Assembly: GCA_014084085.1 (NCBI GenBank)
Contig: NPFB01000022.1
Location: forward strand, 228,130-292,129
From: Hondaea fermentalgiana
Taxonomy: Eukaryota; Sar; Bigyra; Thraustochytrida; Thraustochytriidae
Length of the DNA: 64,000 nt
Direction of reading: 5' to 3'
The translations under genes were made by a program, and so were the position numbers. How positions within the stretch are numbered: position 1 is the first letter of the stretch; each line of letters starts with the position of its first letter. The notes beneath the pieces were generated by a model, which saw only the letters and a list, made by a program, of their open reading frames with translations, did no database searches and was not told where the DNA came from. Of the stretch, positions 1 through 8,859 are shown in pieces.

Positions 1-1
1 G

Positions 2-298
2 CTGCTCCGTACCTTGCAGGGTGGTTGTCAGGTCCCGCTTGGTGTGGCGACCAAGATTCTCCCCGGTGGCAAGCTTGAACTAGCCTGCATTATTCTCAAG
101 GAAGACGGTTCGGAGTCCGTCGAACGTACCCTTCAGGGCTCGCAGGCCGAGCCGGAAAAGCTCGGCGAGACTTTGGCCAACGATCTGCTGACCGGAGGTG
201 CGTCAAAGCTTCTCGAGAGCTTCAAGGCAGGGGACGCCCCTCGTCCGCTCACCTACGGAAGCGCGGAGAAGCCCCATGTTGAGGCGCGTCGCTCGTAG
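2..298 (+). CDS. hemC: Porphobilinogen deaminase (hydroxymethylbilane synthase), C-terminal part
   Basis: Enzyme of heme synthesis that joins four porphobilinogen units into hydroxymethylbilane. The reading frame is open from base 2, so the gene enters from the left edge and only about 98 codons are visible. They begin with the family signature GGCQVPLG; the cysteine (codon 26-28) is the residue that in this family carries the dipyrromethane cofactor. The rest matches domain 3, with the G-x-L-x-L-x-x-x-I pattern and a DGS turn, and the protein ends about 90 residues after the cysteine, typical for the family. Eukaryotic literature usually calls it HMBS. An SLC25A38-type glycine carrier, also needed for heme, lies about 9 kb downstream. 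The 5' end and any targeting peptide are outside the window. Confidence 0.9.
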   Translation: MLRTLQGGCQVPLGVATKILPGGKLELACIILKEDGSESVERTLQGSQAEPEKLGETLANDLLTGGASKLLESFKAGDAPRPLTYGSAEKPHVEARRS

Positions 299-770
299 GC
301 TGGCATTTCGTTCCCGACGAGCTAGTCTGCCTATAGCGCGAGTGCAGTTTTCACGCTCTCCATTTGTTCGTTCGGAATAATGTCACTTGACTTTGGGTCT
401 TTCCGTGAATGGTTCCTATCAGGCCTTTTTTTTTAGTCTGTTGGCTCAATGGTTGCTTACTCATGTGTCAAGTCCTACGAGTGAAACAAAAGTAAGCTCT
501 TGGGGAAAATAGTTGAATTATGCCGCATGAATGAACATAGATGGTCTGTTTCTTTTCTTTTCTTTCCTTATTCCCTATCATCTGGTCTGCTCATAAGTTT
601 GCTTGCGCAATGTAATGTATAATGCCAAAGCGGTAACGTAAAAAGCAGTGTTGGCGACGCCCAGGCCAGCCTTGACCAAGGGTCTGTTTTGGCGAATCGG
701 TCACTGGCTCGTATGCAGCTCGACCATGGTGACTGGCAGGCTGGCAGGCAGGCTAGCTGACTGACTGGCT
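299..770. other. Convergent 3' intergenic region
   Basis: Region between the ends of the porphobilinogen deaminase and leucine-rich-repeat genes. It is more A/T-rich than the genes and has pyrimidine tracts (around 428 and 550-570), fitting 3' untranslated sequence. I see no coding or RNA gene. Confidence 0.6.
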
Positions 771-1996
771 TTACTTCTTCTTTTTCCCCTTTTTGCCGCC
801 CTTTTTGCCTCCGCCTCCGCCTCCGCGAAAAAGAGCTTCAAAAAGTGCTTCCGGGATCTTGACGTCACATGTGAAAATTTTGAGCGAGGTATTGCCCTCC
901 TTTTTATCAAGAGCGCCGGAATCCAAGAGAGCTTGGGCGCCGGCCTCCTCGATGTGATTTTCATCAAATTTGAGCTCGACCAAGGTATCGTTGATCTTGA
1001 GTGCTTCCGCAAGGGCCATCAAGGCCGGGATCTCGACGCCGACGGCATTGTCGCTGAAGTCCAGAGAACGCAAGACTTTGTTATTGCCGAGCGCCTTGGA
1101 AAAAGCAATGAGACCCTGCGCGCCAAGGCGATTTCCCTTGAGATTAAGCTCTTCAAGCTGAGTACCAATCGTAAGCAAGATGTTTTTCACAGCGCGTCCG
1201 CCCGTATCGTCAATGCCACAATAGGAAAGACTGAGCCGTTTAATGATGGAGTTGGAGCAAAGACCATTTGTGAGGGCACGGAGACCCGCCGTGCCGAGCT
1301 TGACGTTGTAATCGAGGTTCAGTGTCAGTAAAGTCTTGTTTGACCCCATGGCCAAGGACTCCCCAATGTACTTGCATGACAGGGGAGTGATATTACAGTC
1401 GAGAAGCTGAAGGAACTGCAAGATGCAAATTCGGTCCGCCTCGGGACCATTTCCCAATGCAAGATACTCGCCAATCGCGCGCGCGCCCTCTTCTCCGACG
1501 TTTGATCGCAAGAGTCGCAGCGTGGTAAGTTGCTTGTACGGCGCGCCGAGGCCTTCGGCCTGGCCTGTGAGTCCTGTAATGACGGCGCGAGTACCAATGG
1601 GTCCAAGCTCGGCGTCCACGCAAATATGATCAAGCGTGCCTTCTGCTTCGATGGCCTCCACCACGTCTTCATGGGGTTTAATGCCATAGATTCTGTGTTT
1701 TGCGAAAAAGAAGAAGAAAAAGCGGCACATACGTCAGTCCTTTTTGTTTTCGTAAAGAACGAATGTTATTTGTTTTGTTTTCGTCTTTGACACCATGACG
1801 TACTTGCACACGAGCGAATAATTCCTCAAGAGTACAGCAGGATCGGCGCTCCCATCTGCTCAGTCGCACATTCAAATAGCACGAGTATGAGAGAACACAC
1901 GCGAGTCGAGTTAGTTTCCACGTCTGTACAATTCGAGCACACGCTTTGCAACGTACCATCTGCAGCTGCCTTGGCATCCCCTTTGCCTTTGGCCAT
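771..1996 (-). CDS. Leucine-rich-repeat protein (ribonuclease-inhibitor type), three exons
   Basis: The large exon (1692 to 771) encodes several RI-type repeats, for example LEELNLKGNRLGAQGL and LRSLDFSDN, of the kind found in NLRC3-like and other cytosolic scaffold proteins. The open frame continues upstream into a non-coding stretch reading MCRFFFFFF, which is the polypyrimidine tract of an intron. I therefore place exon 1 at 1996-1957, exon 2 at 1855-1804 and exon 3 at 1692-771. Both introns start GTACGT, end in CAG and contain CTAAC or CTGAC branch-like sites. Phases agree and give 337 residues, starting MAKGKGDAKAAAD. The protein ends in a glycine/lysine-rich tail (GGGGGG then K-rich), and its N-terminus is also lysine-rich. 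No catalytic domain is seen; a scaffold role is inference. Confidence 0.75.
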
Positions 1997-2856
1997 GATT
2001 TAAAGAACAAGAGTTTAGACGCAGCCTCACGCACGTCCGTACGCCCGTCCGTACGCACGTCCGTACGCACCTCCGTACGCCCGACCGCACGCACGCACGC
2101 GAGCACGCACGCACGCGAGCGAGCGACTCGCTCGCAATCGACCCCTGCTTTCAGAGATTATGCTTCAATGCTCGTCTTTCTGCATTACCCTGACCTGGCC
2201 TTGTGTCCTTTGCTTCAAAGTCCTCGTCACTTTGCTCACGCTTTCCATCCGCCACAAAGCATCAGCTTGCCCGCATGTGCACCGTGTGGCAAAGCAAAGA
2301 ACAGCACTGGCAGCTTTTCCCGTGAGCTATCCGTTACAGAAATGGGTTGCGCAGATTATTTATCATTGGGGGCCTCTCATTTCCACCCACGCCAGAGAGA
2401 CCCGCAGCGTCGCCCGCTTAAAAGCGATGATTTGACTCCCAACAAAACTTATGCATTCTGTAGAAGCACCGACCAAACCGAGGGTCCTCGCCTCAGGATT
2501 TACAGTCCTGTCAGGCTCGTGCTCGTTCGAGGTCAGATCAGGCAGGCAGGCACTGGCAGGAAGACTCATGAGGCGGGCTGGCCGCCAGTTTGTTTTGGAA
2601 CGATCCTGCCTGCTTCTCCCAATGGAACGCTGATGAAAAGAACACCCATTATTTTTTTTTTGATTTTTTTGGTTGAGCTCGCCTGGCAAATCCCACTTCG
2701 CGAGGGGCTGATCGATCAAGCCCGGCGAGACGCGCGAGCGGGCGCGCGCGTGGACGCGGGGGCGCGGGCGCAGACGAGGCACACGAGGGAAGAAGGCTCG
2801 GGCTCGGTCGGAGCTCGCGCGCTGTCGCGAGCGCAAGCGCGAGCGCGCGACAAAGG
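1997..2856. other. Divergent intergenic region between LRR gene and RTF1
   Basis: Shared upstream region of two divergent genes. It holds the CGTACG-rich tandem repeat at 2033-2133, a T-run near 2650-2670, and a CpG-dense alternating purine-pyrimidine stretch just before the RTF1 start (2715-2850). No gene recognised. Confidence 0.6.
2033..2133. repeat. CGTACG-rich degenerate tandem repeat
   Basis: About 100 bp of roughly 10-base units of the form CGTCCGTACG, decaying into CGCACGCA and GCGAGCGA units. It lies directly upstream of exon 1 of the leucine-rich-repeat gene and contains many CpG and palindromic GTAC/CGTACG sites. Confidence 0.7.
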
Positions 2857-4866
2857 ATGAGCAGCAACGGCGCCACGAAGCGTGGCCTGGACGCCGAGGC
2901 CGCCAACGAGCGCAAGAAGAAGAAGAAGAACGCCGCCGACGACGACGACGAGTCGTCGGACTCGTACTCGTCCGGGTCAGACAGCTCGTCTGGCTCGGAC
3001 TCGGATTCTGAAGTCGAGTACGACGCCGGCAAGAGCAGCAACGGCAAGGCCAGCAAGCCGAAGAAAGATGGCGACGAAGGCAAGGCTGGCGCAAGCGGCA
3101 ACAAAGGTGGTGACGACGATGACGATGACGACGATGAATACGATGATAAGGCGAAAGAAGAAGAAAAGGATGTCTCAAAGATGACCGAGCTGGAGCGCGA
3201 GGAGTACCTTTTCGAGAAGCGTGAAAAAGAAGAGCGCCAAAAGGAGATCGACAAGCTGCAGAAAATGAAGTCGCAGCCGAAAAAGGCCAAGGCGGCCATC
3301 TCAGAGTCTGAGTCCGAGGACGAATCTGAGGCTTCCGACTCAAGCGAGGACGATGACGAAGATGATGACGACGACGACGACTATGAAGATGGGGGCGGCG
3401 GCTCCAAAAAGAAGAAGAAGGCTCTGTCGAAAAAGGGTGGGAAACGACTCAAGAACAAGCGCAAAGATGCCGCGCGGGGTCGAAAGAGCAAGGCAGACAC
3501 AGTGTTCGGAAGCGACGACGACGATGACGATGACGACGACGACGATGACGACGATGATGACATGTCGATCGATAGCGACGAAGGCGGCTACGGTCGGCGT
3601 GGGCCTCGCGGGCGGCGCGGGCGCGGCATCGACGAAGAAGATGAAGAAGACGACGAGCTGCGAAACACCCCGGCTGACCTGGGCGACATCGTTTCGATGC
3701 AACTGACGCGCACAGTTCTTTTGCGGTGGTACGCGGAGCCGCATTTCGATCGCTTGGTCGAGTCCGGTTTTGTGCGGCTCTTTTTGGGTGCTGGTCAAAA
3801 TCGGAGGACATATCGTCTATGCAAAATTTTGGGCGTGGATGACTGCGCAGAGTACGATATTGACCAGGCCAAGGGCGTGGATAAGATGCTGCGCCTCGCG
3901 CACGGAAAAAGCAGCAAGTCTTGGCGTCTCGATCGCATCTCTAACTCGCTCATCACTTCCGAAGAGTATGACTTTTGGGTGAATTCCATGAAGAAGGATC
4001 GACTTTGGCCGCGTAAAGCGCCCAGCAAAAGGGACGCGCAGGACTGGGCGCAGCGTCTGCGAAATCTTGTCAATAACACCACGCTGTCTGCGGAGGACAT
4101 TAGGCGAATGGTAGAGAAGAACAAGATGCGCAGGATGCGCGCGGCCAAGGTGGTCAACTTTGCCGCCGAACTGACGCAGCTGAACCGCGAGTTAGACCTG
4201 GCACGGGCCGAAGGGAACCAGGACCAAATTGCCGAAGTCGAACGACGCATCCTCGAAGTGCGTGAAATCCAACGTGAGCGAAACGCCAGGGTGAACAAGA
4301 AGTTTATGACGACGGCAACGATTAATGCCAAGAATGCGCGCGAAAACCGCATTGCCAAGAGCAGTGCCGCTGCGCGCCTGGTTGACGCTTCTGGCGAGGC
4401 AATCTGGAATCCATTTGCGCGCAAGCCAACGCGGCCCGTCAACTTGTGGTCTACGGGTGTGGAGGATGGCGCTGAGATGGAGTCCAAAAAAAGCGATGCT
4501 CTCTTGGAAGAGGCCGTCGACAAGGCTGGCTTGCCAGACGCGTCCGGTGCCAGTGCGGCGAATGGAGATGCTGCCAACGGGGGCACGCGCTCACTTGCGG
4601 ACGAACTCGGCCTGCGCCCGGGCAACCCGCAGGTTCGCCCCTCTGCCAATGCGGATGCGGCCACAGTGCACGCTCAGGTTTCCATTGATATTGACCTCGG
4701 CGCCGACAGTGCAGCTTCCTCGAGCGGTGCCCTGCACGCCGGCACGCGCAAGAAGGGTCTTGGAGTGTTTGGTCTTGCCAAGCTTCCTGGCGCTGTGTCG
4801 GGCCGCCAGGTCCGCAAGACTAAGAAGGCTCTCAGCCTTGCCGAGTATGCCAAGGTATCACAGTAA
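2857..4866 (+). CDS. RTF1: RNA polymerase-associated protein RTF1 (Paf1 complex, Plus3 domain)
   Basis: Subunit of the Paf1 transcription-elongation complex that links RNA polymerase II to histone H2B ubiquitination and H3K4 methylation. The 669-residue protein has a long acidic and lysine-rich N-terminus (residues 1-265, with poly-Asp and poly-Lys runs) followed by a Plus3 domain at about 270-380. Visible Plus3 features are the opening ADLGDIVSMQLTRT, the FVRLFLG strand, YRLCKILG, and the SWRLDRISNS...EEYDFWV end. A charged helical region follows (about 385-500), as expected for the part that contacts Paf1/Cdc73. The tail has a basic patch (RQVRKTKKA). The ATG at 2857 is preceded by an unrelated frame and gives the usual domain order. 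Plus3 binds phosphorylated SPT5 in known homologues. A single uninterrupted exon. Confidence 0.93.
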   Translation: MSSNGATKRGLDAEAANERKKKKKNAADDDDESSDSYSSGSDSSSGSDSDSEVEYDAGKSSNGKASKPKKDGDEGKAGASGNKGGDDDDDDDDEYDDKAKEEEKDVSKMTELEREEYLFEKREKEERQKEIDKLQKMKSQPKKAKAAISESESEDESEASDSSEDDDEDDDDDDDYEDGGGGSKKKKKALSKKGGKRLKNKRKDAARGRKSKADTVFGSDDDDDDDDDDDDDDDDMSIDSDEGGYGRRGPRGRRGRGIDEEDEEDDELRNTPADLGDIVSMQLTRTVLLRWYAEPHFDRLVESGFVRLFLGAGQNRRTYRLCKILGVDDCAEYDIDQAKGVDKMLRLAHGKSSKSWRLDRISNSLITSEEYDFWVNSMKKDRLWPRKAPSKRDAQDWAQRLRNLVNNTTLSAEDIRRMVEKNKMRRMRAAKVVNFAAELTQLNRELDLARAEGNQDQIAEVERRILEVREIQRERNARVNKKFMTTATINAKNARENRIAKSSAAARLVDASGEAIWNPFARKPTRPVNLWSTGVEDGAEMESKKSDALLEEAVDKAGLPDASGASAANGDAANGGTRSLADELGLRPGNPQVRPSANADAATVHAQVSIDIDLGADSAASSSGALHAGTRKKGLGVFGLAKLPGAVSGRQVRKTKKALSLAEYAKVSQ

Positions 4867-5353
4867 AACGAACACACCAAACATACAAACCCACCATAAC
4901 TAAAGATGCAAAATTTAAAAGAGTAGAAAAGAAAAGAGAGGAACCTCGTAGCCATGGTTGCTAGAGCTCGCAGTCGCTTGCTTTGCCATGGTCGTTCTTG
5001 GAATGTCGCTTGCTTGCTTGTGTATTCTCGAAATTTCCTCTCTTTCTCCACGTGCGACTGTGAATCCCATATTTTTGCGCAACCCATTTTTAGAGAGAGA
5101 GGCTATCCGTTTAGGTGGACTCGATACTATTGCTTTTAGGTACTACTAGGATGCTACACAAACGTTTGCTTGCACTGGAGAAGACAGACAAGGCGGCACA
5201 GCGCCGCGCATCGGCAGGCGGGCAGGCACACAGACAGATAGACCGGCAGGCAAACTCGTCTTGGTTTTCGGCCACCTCGCGCACGTTCTGGGGCGCTCAC
5301 GCTGGCGCCTCGAAACGCGAACCGGGGTCCGTCACATAGAGTCCGCGACCGCG
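4867..5353. other. Intergenic region RTF1 to IQ-motif gene
   Basis: A/T-richer 3' flank of RTF1 (4870-4940), a stretch repeating GCTTGCTTGC (5007-5025), and a GGCAGGC-rich leader before the next gene. No coding evidence. Confidence 0.55.
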
Positions 5354-6784
5354 ATGGCGACCGTCAAGCCGACGGCTGCGCTCTCGCTCACCTATGTGAC
5401 GGCCAATCGCGCAACGAGATCTGACGTGGTGACCGCCGCAACGTCGCTGCTACCGAGAACAAACGTTGCCTATCATGGCCCGACCGATCAAGAACGCGCA
5501 GAGGATGCCAACGGGAGGAGACAATCTGTGGCGACGAAACCGCGCGGCCCGGGACCCTTAAGCCTCTCCATTCCCGCCGCCAAGCTCAACAGAGAGCTTG
5601 CCGTGGAGCGCAAGCTCTTTCTAGATCGATTGCATCATGAGCGTAGACTTCGTGCAGAACTCGAACAAACTGCAGCGACGCGGGCTCAATCTGTGGTGCG
5701 TGGCCATCTCGTGCGCGCCAACATGAAGCCAGAAACCTCGCGCGAAGGAGAGAGACGAGGAGGGAGAGGGGGGACATTAAAACGTGGAAGTCTGAATGCA
5801 GGCCCAACGCCGAAACCCGATGCCCTCGTGCGCCGACAGCTGGGCCAGCTTCTTCGACTCACCGACCGCATTGCGCGGGTCGCGGCGTCTCGTCGAGCCC
5901 GTGCTGGAAATGGCCCTTTCGCCAAGAAAATGTCCGTGCAAAAAGCGCACGCTCTCGTGGTGCGTCTGCAGTGTTTTGCGCGACGCTACTTGGCGCGCAA
6001 GACTGTGCACATTTTGCAAACATATCGTCGGGAGGAACAAGAGCGCGAGGCCGTGGTCATCATTCAGGCACGTTTAAGAGCACACCTAGATCGGAAGCAG
6101 CTAGCAAGTCAGGCGAATGCTGCGCGTAACGCGGCAGCGACCAAGATACAGTCATATGTGCGCCGTCGACTTGACCAAAAATTCGTCGTGATGATTCGCG
6201 AGCACCTGCGCGTGGCGTGCCAAGAGACAGAAGCTGCACTTAAATTGCAAAAAATGCTTCGTGCCAAGATCGCGCGACAGCGAGTGATCCAGCAGCGCAT
6301 GGAAAAAGCATCGGTACTCGTGCAGTCTGCATATAGAGGCCACGTCTCTCGCGCCAGTATCGACGAGCGCCGCCGTGATCGTCTCCAGTCTGTTGCCAAA
6401 CTTCAAGCGACGTATCGCGGACATGCGGTTCGCAAGAAGAGTGCGGCCTCCTCGACGGCCGCACGACGTATTCAAGCAATGGAGCGCGGTCGTCGCACGC
6501 GCAAGTCCATCCGCGACTCCTCCAAGGCCGCCACCAAGCTGCAGTCCTTGTACCGGGGCACTGCGACGCGTCGTCGCACGCAGTGGCGTACCTCCAAGAC
6601 TTGCGCTTCTGCGGTCGAGCTACGAAGGCAAGAGATCGAGGCCGAGGTCGCTTCCGCCGTTACCGACCACGGCGATCTCCTTCGTCACAAGAATCAACAT
6701 CATCGCGCTGGGCCTGCTGCTGCTGATGCTCGTGCTGATGCTCGTGCTGACGCTGCAGGCAACGGCGGAGAATCTCTGCCATGA
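5354..6784 (+). CDS. IQ-motif (calmodulin-binding) repeat protein, probably frameshifted near its 3' end
   Basis: A 476-residue frame whose residues about 107-430 carry nine IQ-like motifs of the form (A/V)xx(I/L)QxxxRGxxxR, such as KLQATYRGHAVRK and KLQSLYRGTATRR, expected to form a helix that binds calmodulin or light chains. The start chosen is the ATG in GCGATGGCG at 5354; the frame is open upstream to 5261 without an ATG. The end looks wrong: from about 6660 the annotated frame reads a T-ending-codon ADARADARADA stretch, while the next frame over (to 6869) uses only G/C-ending codons and encodes a strongly hydrophobic segment. The true product may therefore end in a transmembrane tail. 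Spacing and number of IQ motifs suggest a cytoskeletal or ciliary adaptor, but I cannot name an orthologue. Confidence 0.7.
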   Translation: MATVKPTAALSLTYVTANRATRSDVVTAATSLLPRTNVAYHGPTDQERAEDANGRRQSVATKPRGPGPLSLSIPAAKLNRELAVERKLFLDRLHHERRLRAELEQTAATRAQSVVRGHLVRANMKPETSREGERRGGRGGTLKRGSLNAGPTPKPDALVRRQLGQLLRLTDRIARVAASRRARAGNGPFAKKMSVQKAHALVVRLQCFARRYLARKTVHILQTYRREEQEREAVVIIQARLRAHLDRKQLASQANAARNAAATKIQSYVRRRLDQKFVVMIREHLRVACQETEAALKLQKMLRAKIARQRVIQQRMEKASVLVQSAYRGHVSRASIDERRRDRLQSVAKLQATYRGHAVRKKSAASSTAARRIQAMERGRRTRKSIRDSSKAATKLQSLYRGTATRRRTQWRTSKTCASAVELRRQEIEAEVASAVTDHGDLLRHKNQHHRAGPAAADARADARADAAGNGGESLP

Positions 6785-6869
6785 TCTTGATGACTGCTGC
6801 GAGCAGCTGCAGCTGCAGTCGGTCGCTGCAAGGTTAGGTTACAGATTGTGCAGGGAACAATCTCAATGA
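6660..6869 (+). CDS. Alternative-frame continuation of the IQ protein with a membrane segment
   Basis: One frame over from the IQ gene, codons from about 6660 to the TGA at 6867-6869 read TTAISFVTRINIIALG, then a run of Leu/Met/Val, then ATAENLCHDLDDCCEQLQL. Through the hydrophobic run nearly every third base is G or C (CTG, ATG, CTC, GTG), which matches gene codon use here, while the IQ frame over the same bases has third-position T. I infer that the real C-terminus is encoded in this frame, joined by an assembly indel or an unrecognised small intron. No canonical GT-AG pair of suitable length was found. Confidence 0.5.
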   Translation, partial: LPTTAISFVTRINIIALGLLLLMLVLMLVLTLQATAENLCHDLDDCCEQLQLQSVAARLGYRLCREQSQ

Positions 6870-7669
6870 TCCTCTTCTTCTTAGAGTCGCTGCAGTGCAG
6901 CTGCCATGGCTGCTGTCGCGATCGATGGACACCGTTGTCATTGACGAGGCCTAGCCTTGTGTCCCGGACGCAACAATTTGCAGTCGCTACAGCTGCTGCT
7001 ACTGACTCAGACATGGCTTGCCTGCTACAGCCAGCTGCACTGACTGCAGCAACAGCAGCCGAATAGGCGATGAACTTGCCAAGAGCAACCATGGCAACCA
7101 TGGCATCTACAATGCAACAAGCAAGGCAAGAGAAGGTTAAGGCAACGCAAAGCGAACGCTCTCAGCGTCACTCGGTGCACCTTGTGACTCCCCGTTGGTA
7201 CCTCCTACATGTGGGGGACGCGGGCGCGCTCTCTCTCTCGTGTGAAATGAAAGAAGGCCCGTGGCAAGAACAAGGTCTGACTCCAGCTCGCAGCGCGACG
7301 ATTCTAGTTGAGTCGATTCCGGCGAAACAAACAACGAGACCGCCCGTAGCAGCAGCAGCAGCAGCGGCAGCAAGAGCGCGCCGCCGCGGAACAACCGCGG
7401 CGACCGCTGCCGGTGAAGGTCCTGCAGGGAGAGTCTCGGCTTCGCGCACCCGACCGATGAAGATGAGCCCAGCCGGTTCCGGAGCGGGCGTTCGCCGGCG
7501 CGCGGCTTCACCTTGAAGCTGTCGCGTTCTCGCATGAAGATGCTCGGGACGGGAAAGGGAGATGGGAGCGGCGAGGCCTCAGGCATCGCATCAGCAGATC
7601 CGCAACTTCGAATCTAAAGCTTCTACATCGCAGCCTAGCTCGAGAACCTCAAAACAAAAGAAAGGAAAG
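6870..7669. other. Intergenic region with CTGCAG-rich imperfect repeats
   Basis: From about 6790 to 7060 the motifs CTGCAG and GCAGCTGC recur many times. Further right, a 148-codon open frame (7070-7516) has low G/C at third positions and poly-Ala/Arg composition, so I do not call it a gene. The last 100 bases probably form the leader of the small cysteine-rich gene. Confidence 0.5.
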
Positions 7670-7870
7670 ATGACCTGCACCAAGTGCGACTGCAAGGACT
7701 ACTTTGCCGACATGACTAAGACCCAGGGCGAGATGGGCGGCGCCAAGTGCGACGCGCACAACGGCAGCAACGCCCACTGCGACAAGTGCCACGCCCAGAA
7801 CTCGGTCACCACCTGCACCTGCGGCCACAGCGTCAACGTGCACGGCCCCTCGAACAGCGCTTCCGAATAA
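7670..7870 (+). CDS. Small cysteine-rich, probably metal-binding protein (66 aa)
   Basis: The ATG at 7670, in the context AAAGGAAAGATG, opens a 66-codon frame with eight cysteines and several histidines: CTKCDCKD at the start, then AKCDAHN, HCDKCHAQ and CTCGHSVNVHG. The paired C-x-C and C-x2-C spacing resembles metallothioneins and small zinc-binding proteins, but I do not recognise a named family. Codon use is extreme: nearly every codon ends in C or G, a pattern associated with high expression. The frame is open upstream to 7562, but that part has poor codon bias and is probably leader. There is no signal peptide or membrane segment, so a cytosolic location is likely. Function in metal storage or stress is inference. 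Confidence 0.7.
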   Translation: MTCTKCDCKDYFADMTKTQGEMGGAKCDAHNGSNAHCDKCHAQNSVTTCTCGHSVNVHGPSNSASE

Positions 7871-8859
7871 GTTGATGGCGTGAGTATTGTGAGTCTTTCC
7901 GCGGTCCACTACGGCTGCGCAATGCTTGTAACACGGAACACATTTTTGATTTATTGACTTTTGTTGCTTTCCAATGCTCATGCATTCATTACTGTTAGTA
8001 GTCAATAGACCGACGCAAGAACGTTAATCGGAAACTTTGTCCTTGACTAAATCGGCCGAGGCGATGTCTTTATGACACGTGAGACTACTGAGATTTTCTA
8101 GAACCGGATGGCCTTTTGATAGTCAAGGCCAGGCCTGTATACTTACAAGGTTTTATATCAATTTTTTTTGCAATACATTGGTTGATACAAGAAGCCACCC
8201 TGCTGCAGCCGCACCTGTGAAAATATTTAAGAACTCTTCCAAACGCTTTGTTTATGGGAGAGATTCTCAATCTGGGCAAGGAAAGAGTAGCGGCAGAACC
8301 CCCCCCCCCCCCCCCCCACCCATAAAAAACTCGCCATGCTTCGATGTCCAAACGATACCAAAGCGGCAAGAGTGCTTCTTTTCATTTTCTTGATGAACTT
8401 GAGTCTGCCTTGAGCTTTCGGTAGTACCACATATCGACCTCAGCGACACGCATCCTTGGTCTAGACTCTCTTTTCCAGGCCAGTATGCTCTTGATAATCA
8501 ACAAGCGAGAGCACTGGCATTGATGGGTATACCATACCACGGACATGGTTCCAAATGACCCAACGAAACAGTCGAGAGGCTAGATCAACGCCAGCCGCAC
8601 GACAAGCCGTTTTGCCGCACTTGCCGGACTTCTTGTCCAAAGAGAAGAAAGATGCCAGCCTGCTGATGCCGCTGCAGTGTTAGTATGACTGCGATCAGGA
8701 GAGCACGTTCTAGCTGCAGCCAAGAGAGCCGTGAGCTAAGCTCTTTCCTAGGCGTCGGCCTAGGACTCACGGCGATGTCTCGTCTCGGTGGCCCAAACAC
8801 TCTCAGGCTGCGCTGCGGCTTTCTCTCGCAGGGCGCGCCGCGCGCAAAGCGCTGCGGCA
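7871..8859. other. Intergenic region with a C homopolymer
   Basis: A/T-richer 3' flank of the small gene, a poly-C run at 8299-8317, and then the G/C-rich leader of the carrier gene. No reading frame with gene-like codon use was seen. Confidence 0.55.
8299..8317. repeat. Poly-C tract (19 bases)
   Basis: Nineteen consecutive C residues, a mononucleotide tract prone to length error in assemblies. It is in intergenic DNA. Confidence 0.9.

Noticed and set aside
1667..1956. Single 290-nt intron in the LRR gene with acceptor at 1667
   Set aside because: It is in phase, but the two-intron model uses better acceptors with branch-like sites, also keeps phase and recovers a coherent middle exon.
7070..7516. 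148-codon plus-strand frame
   Set aside because: Low third-position G/C compared with genes here, poly-Ala/Arg run, no domain.
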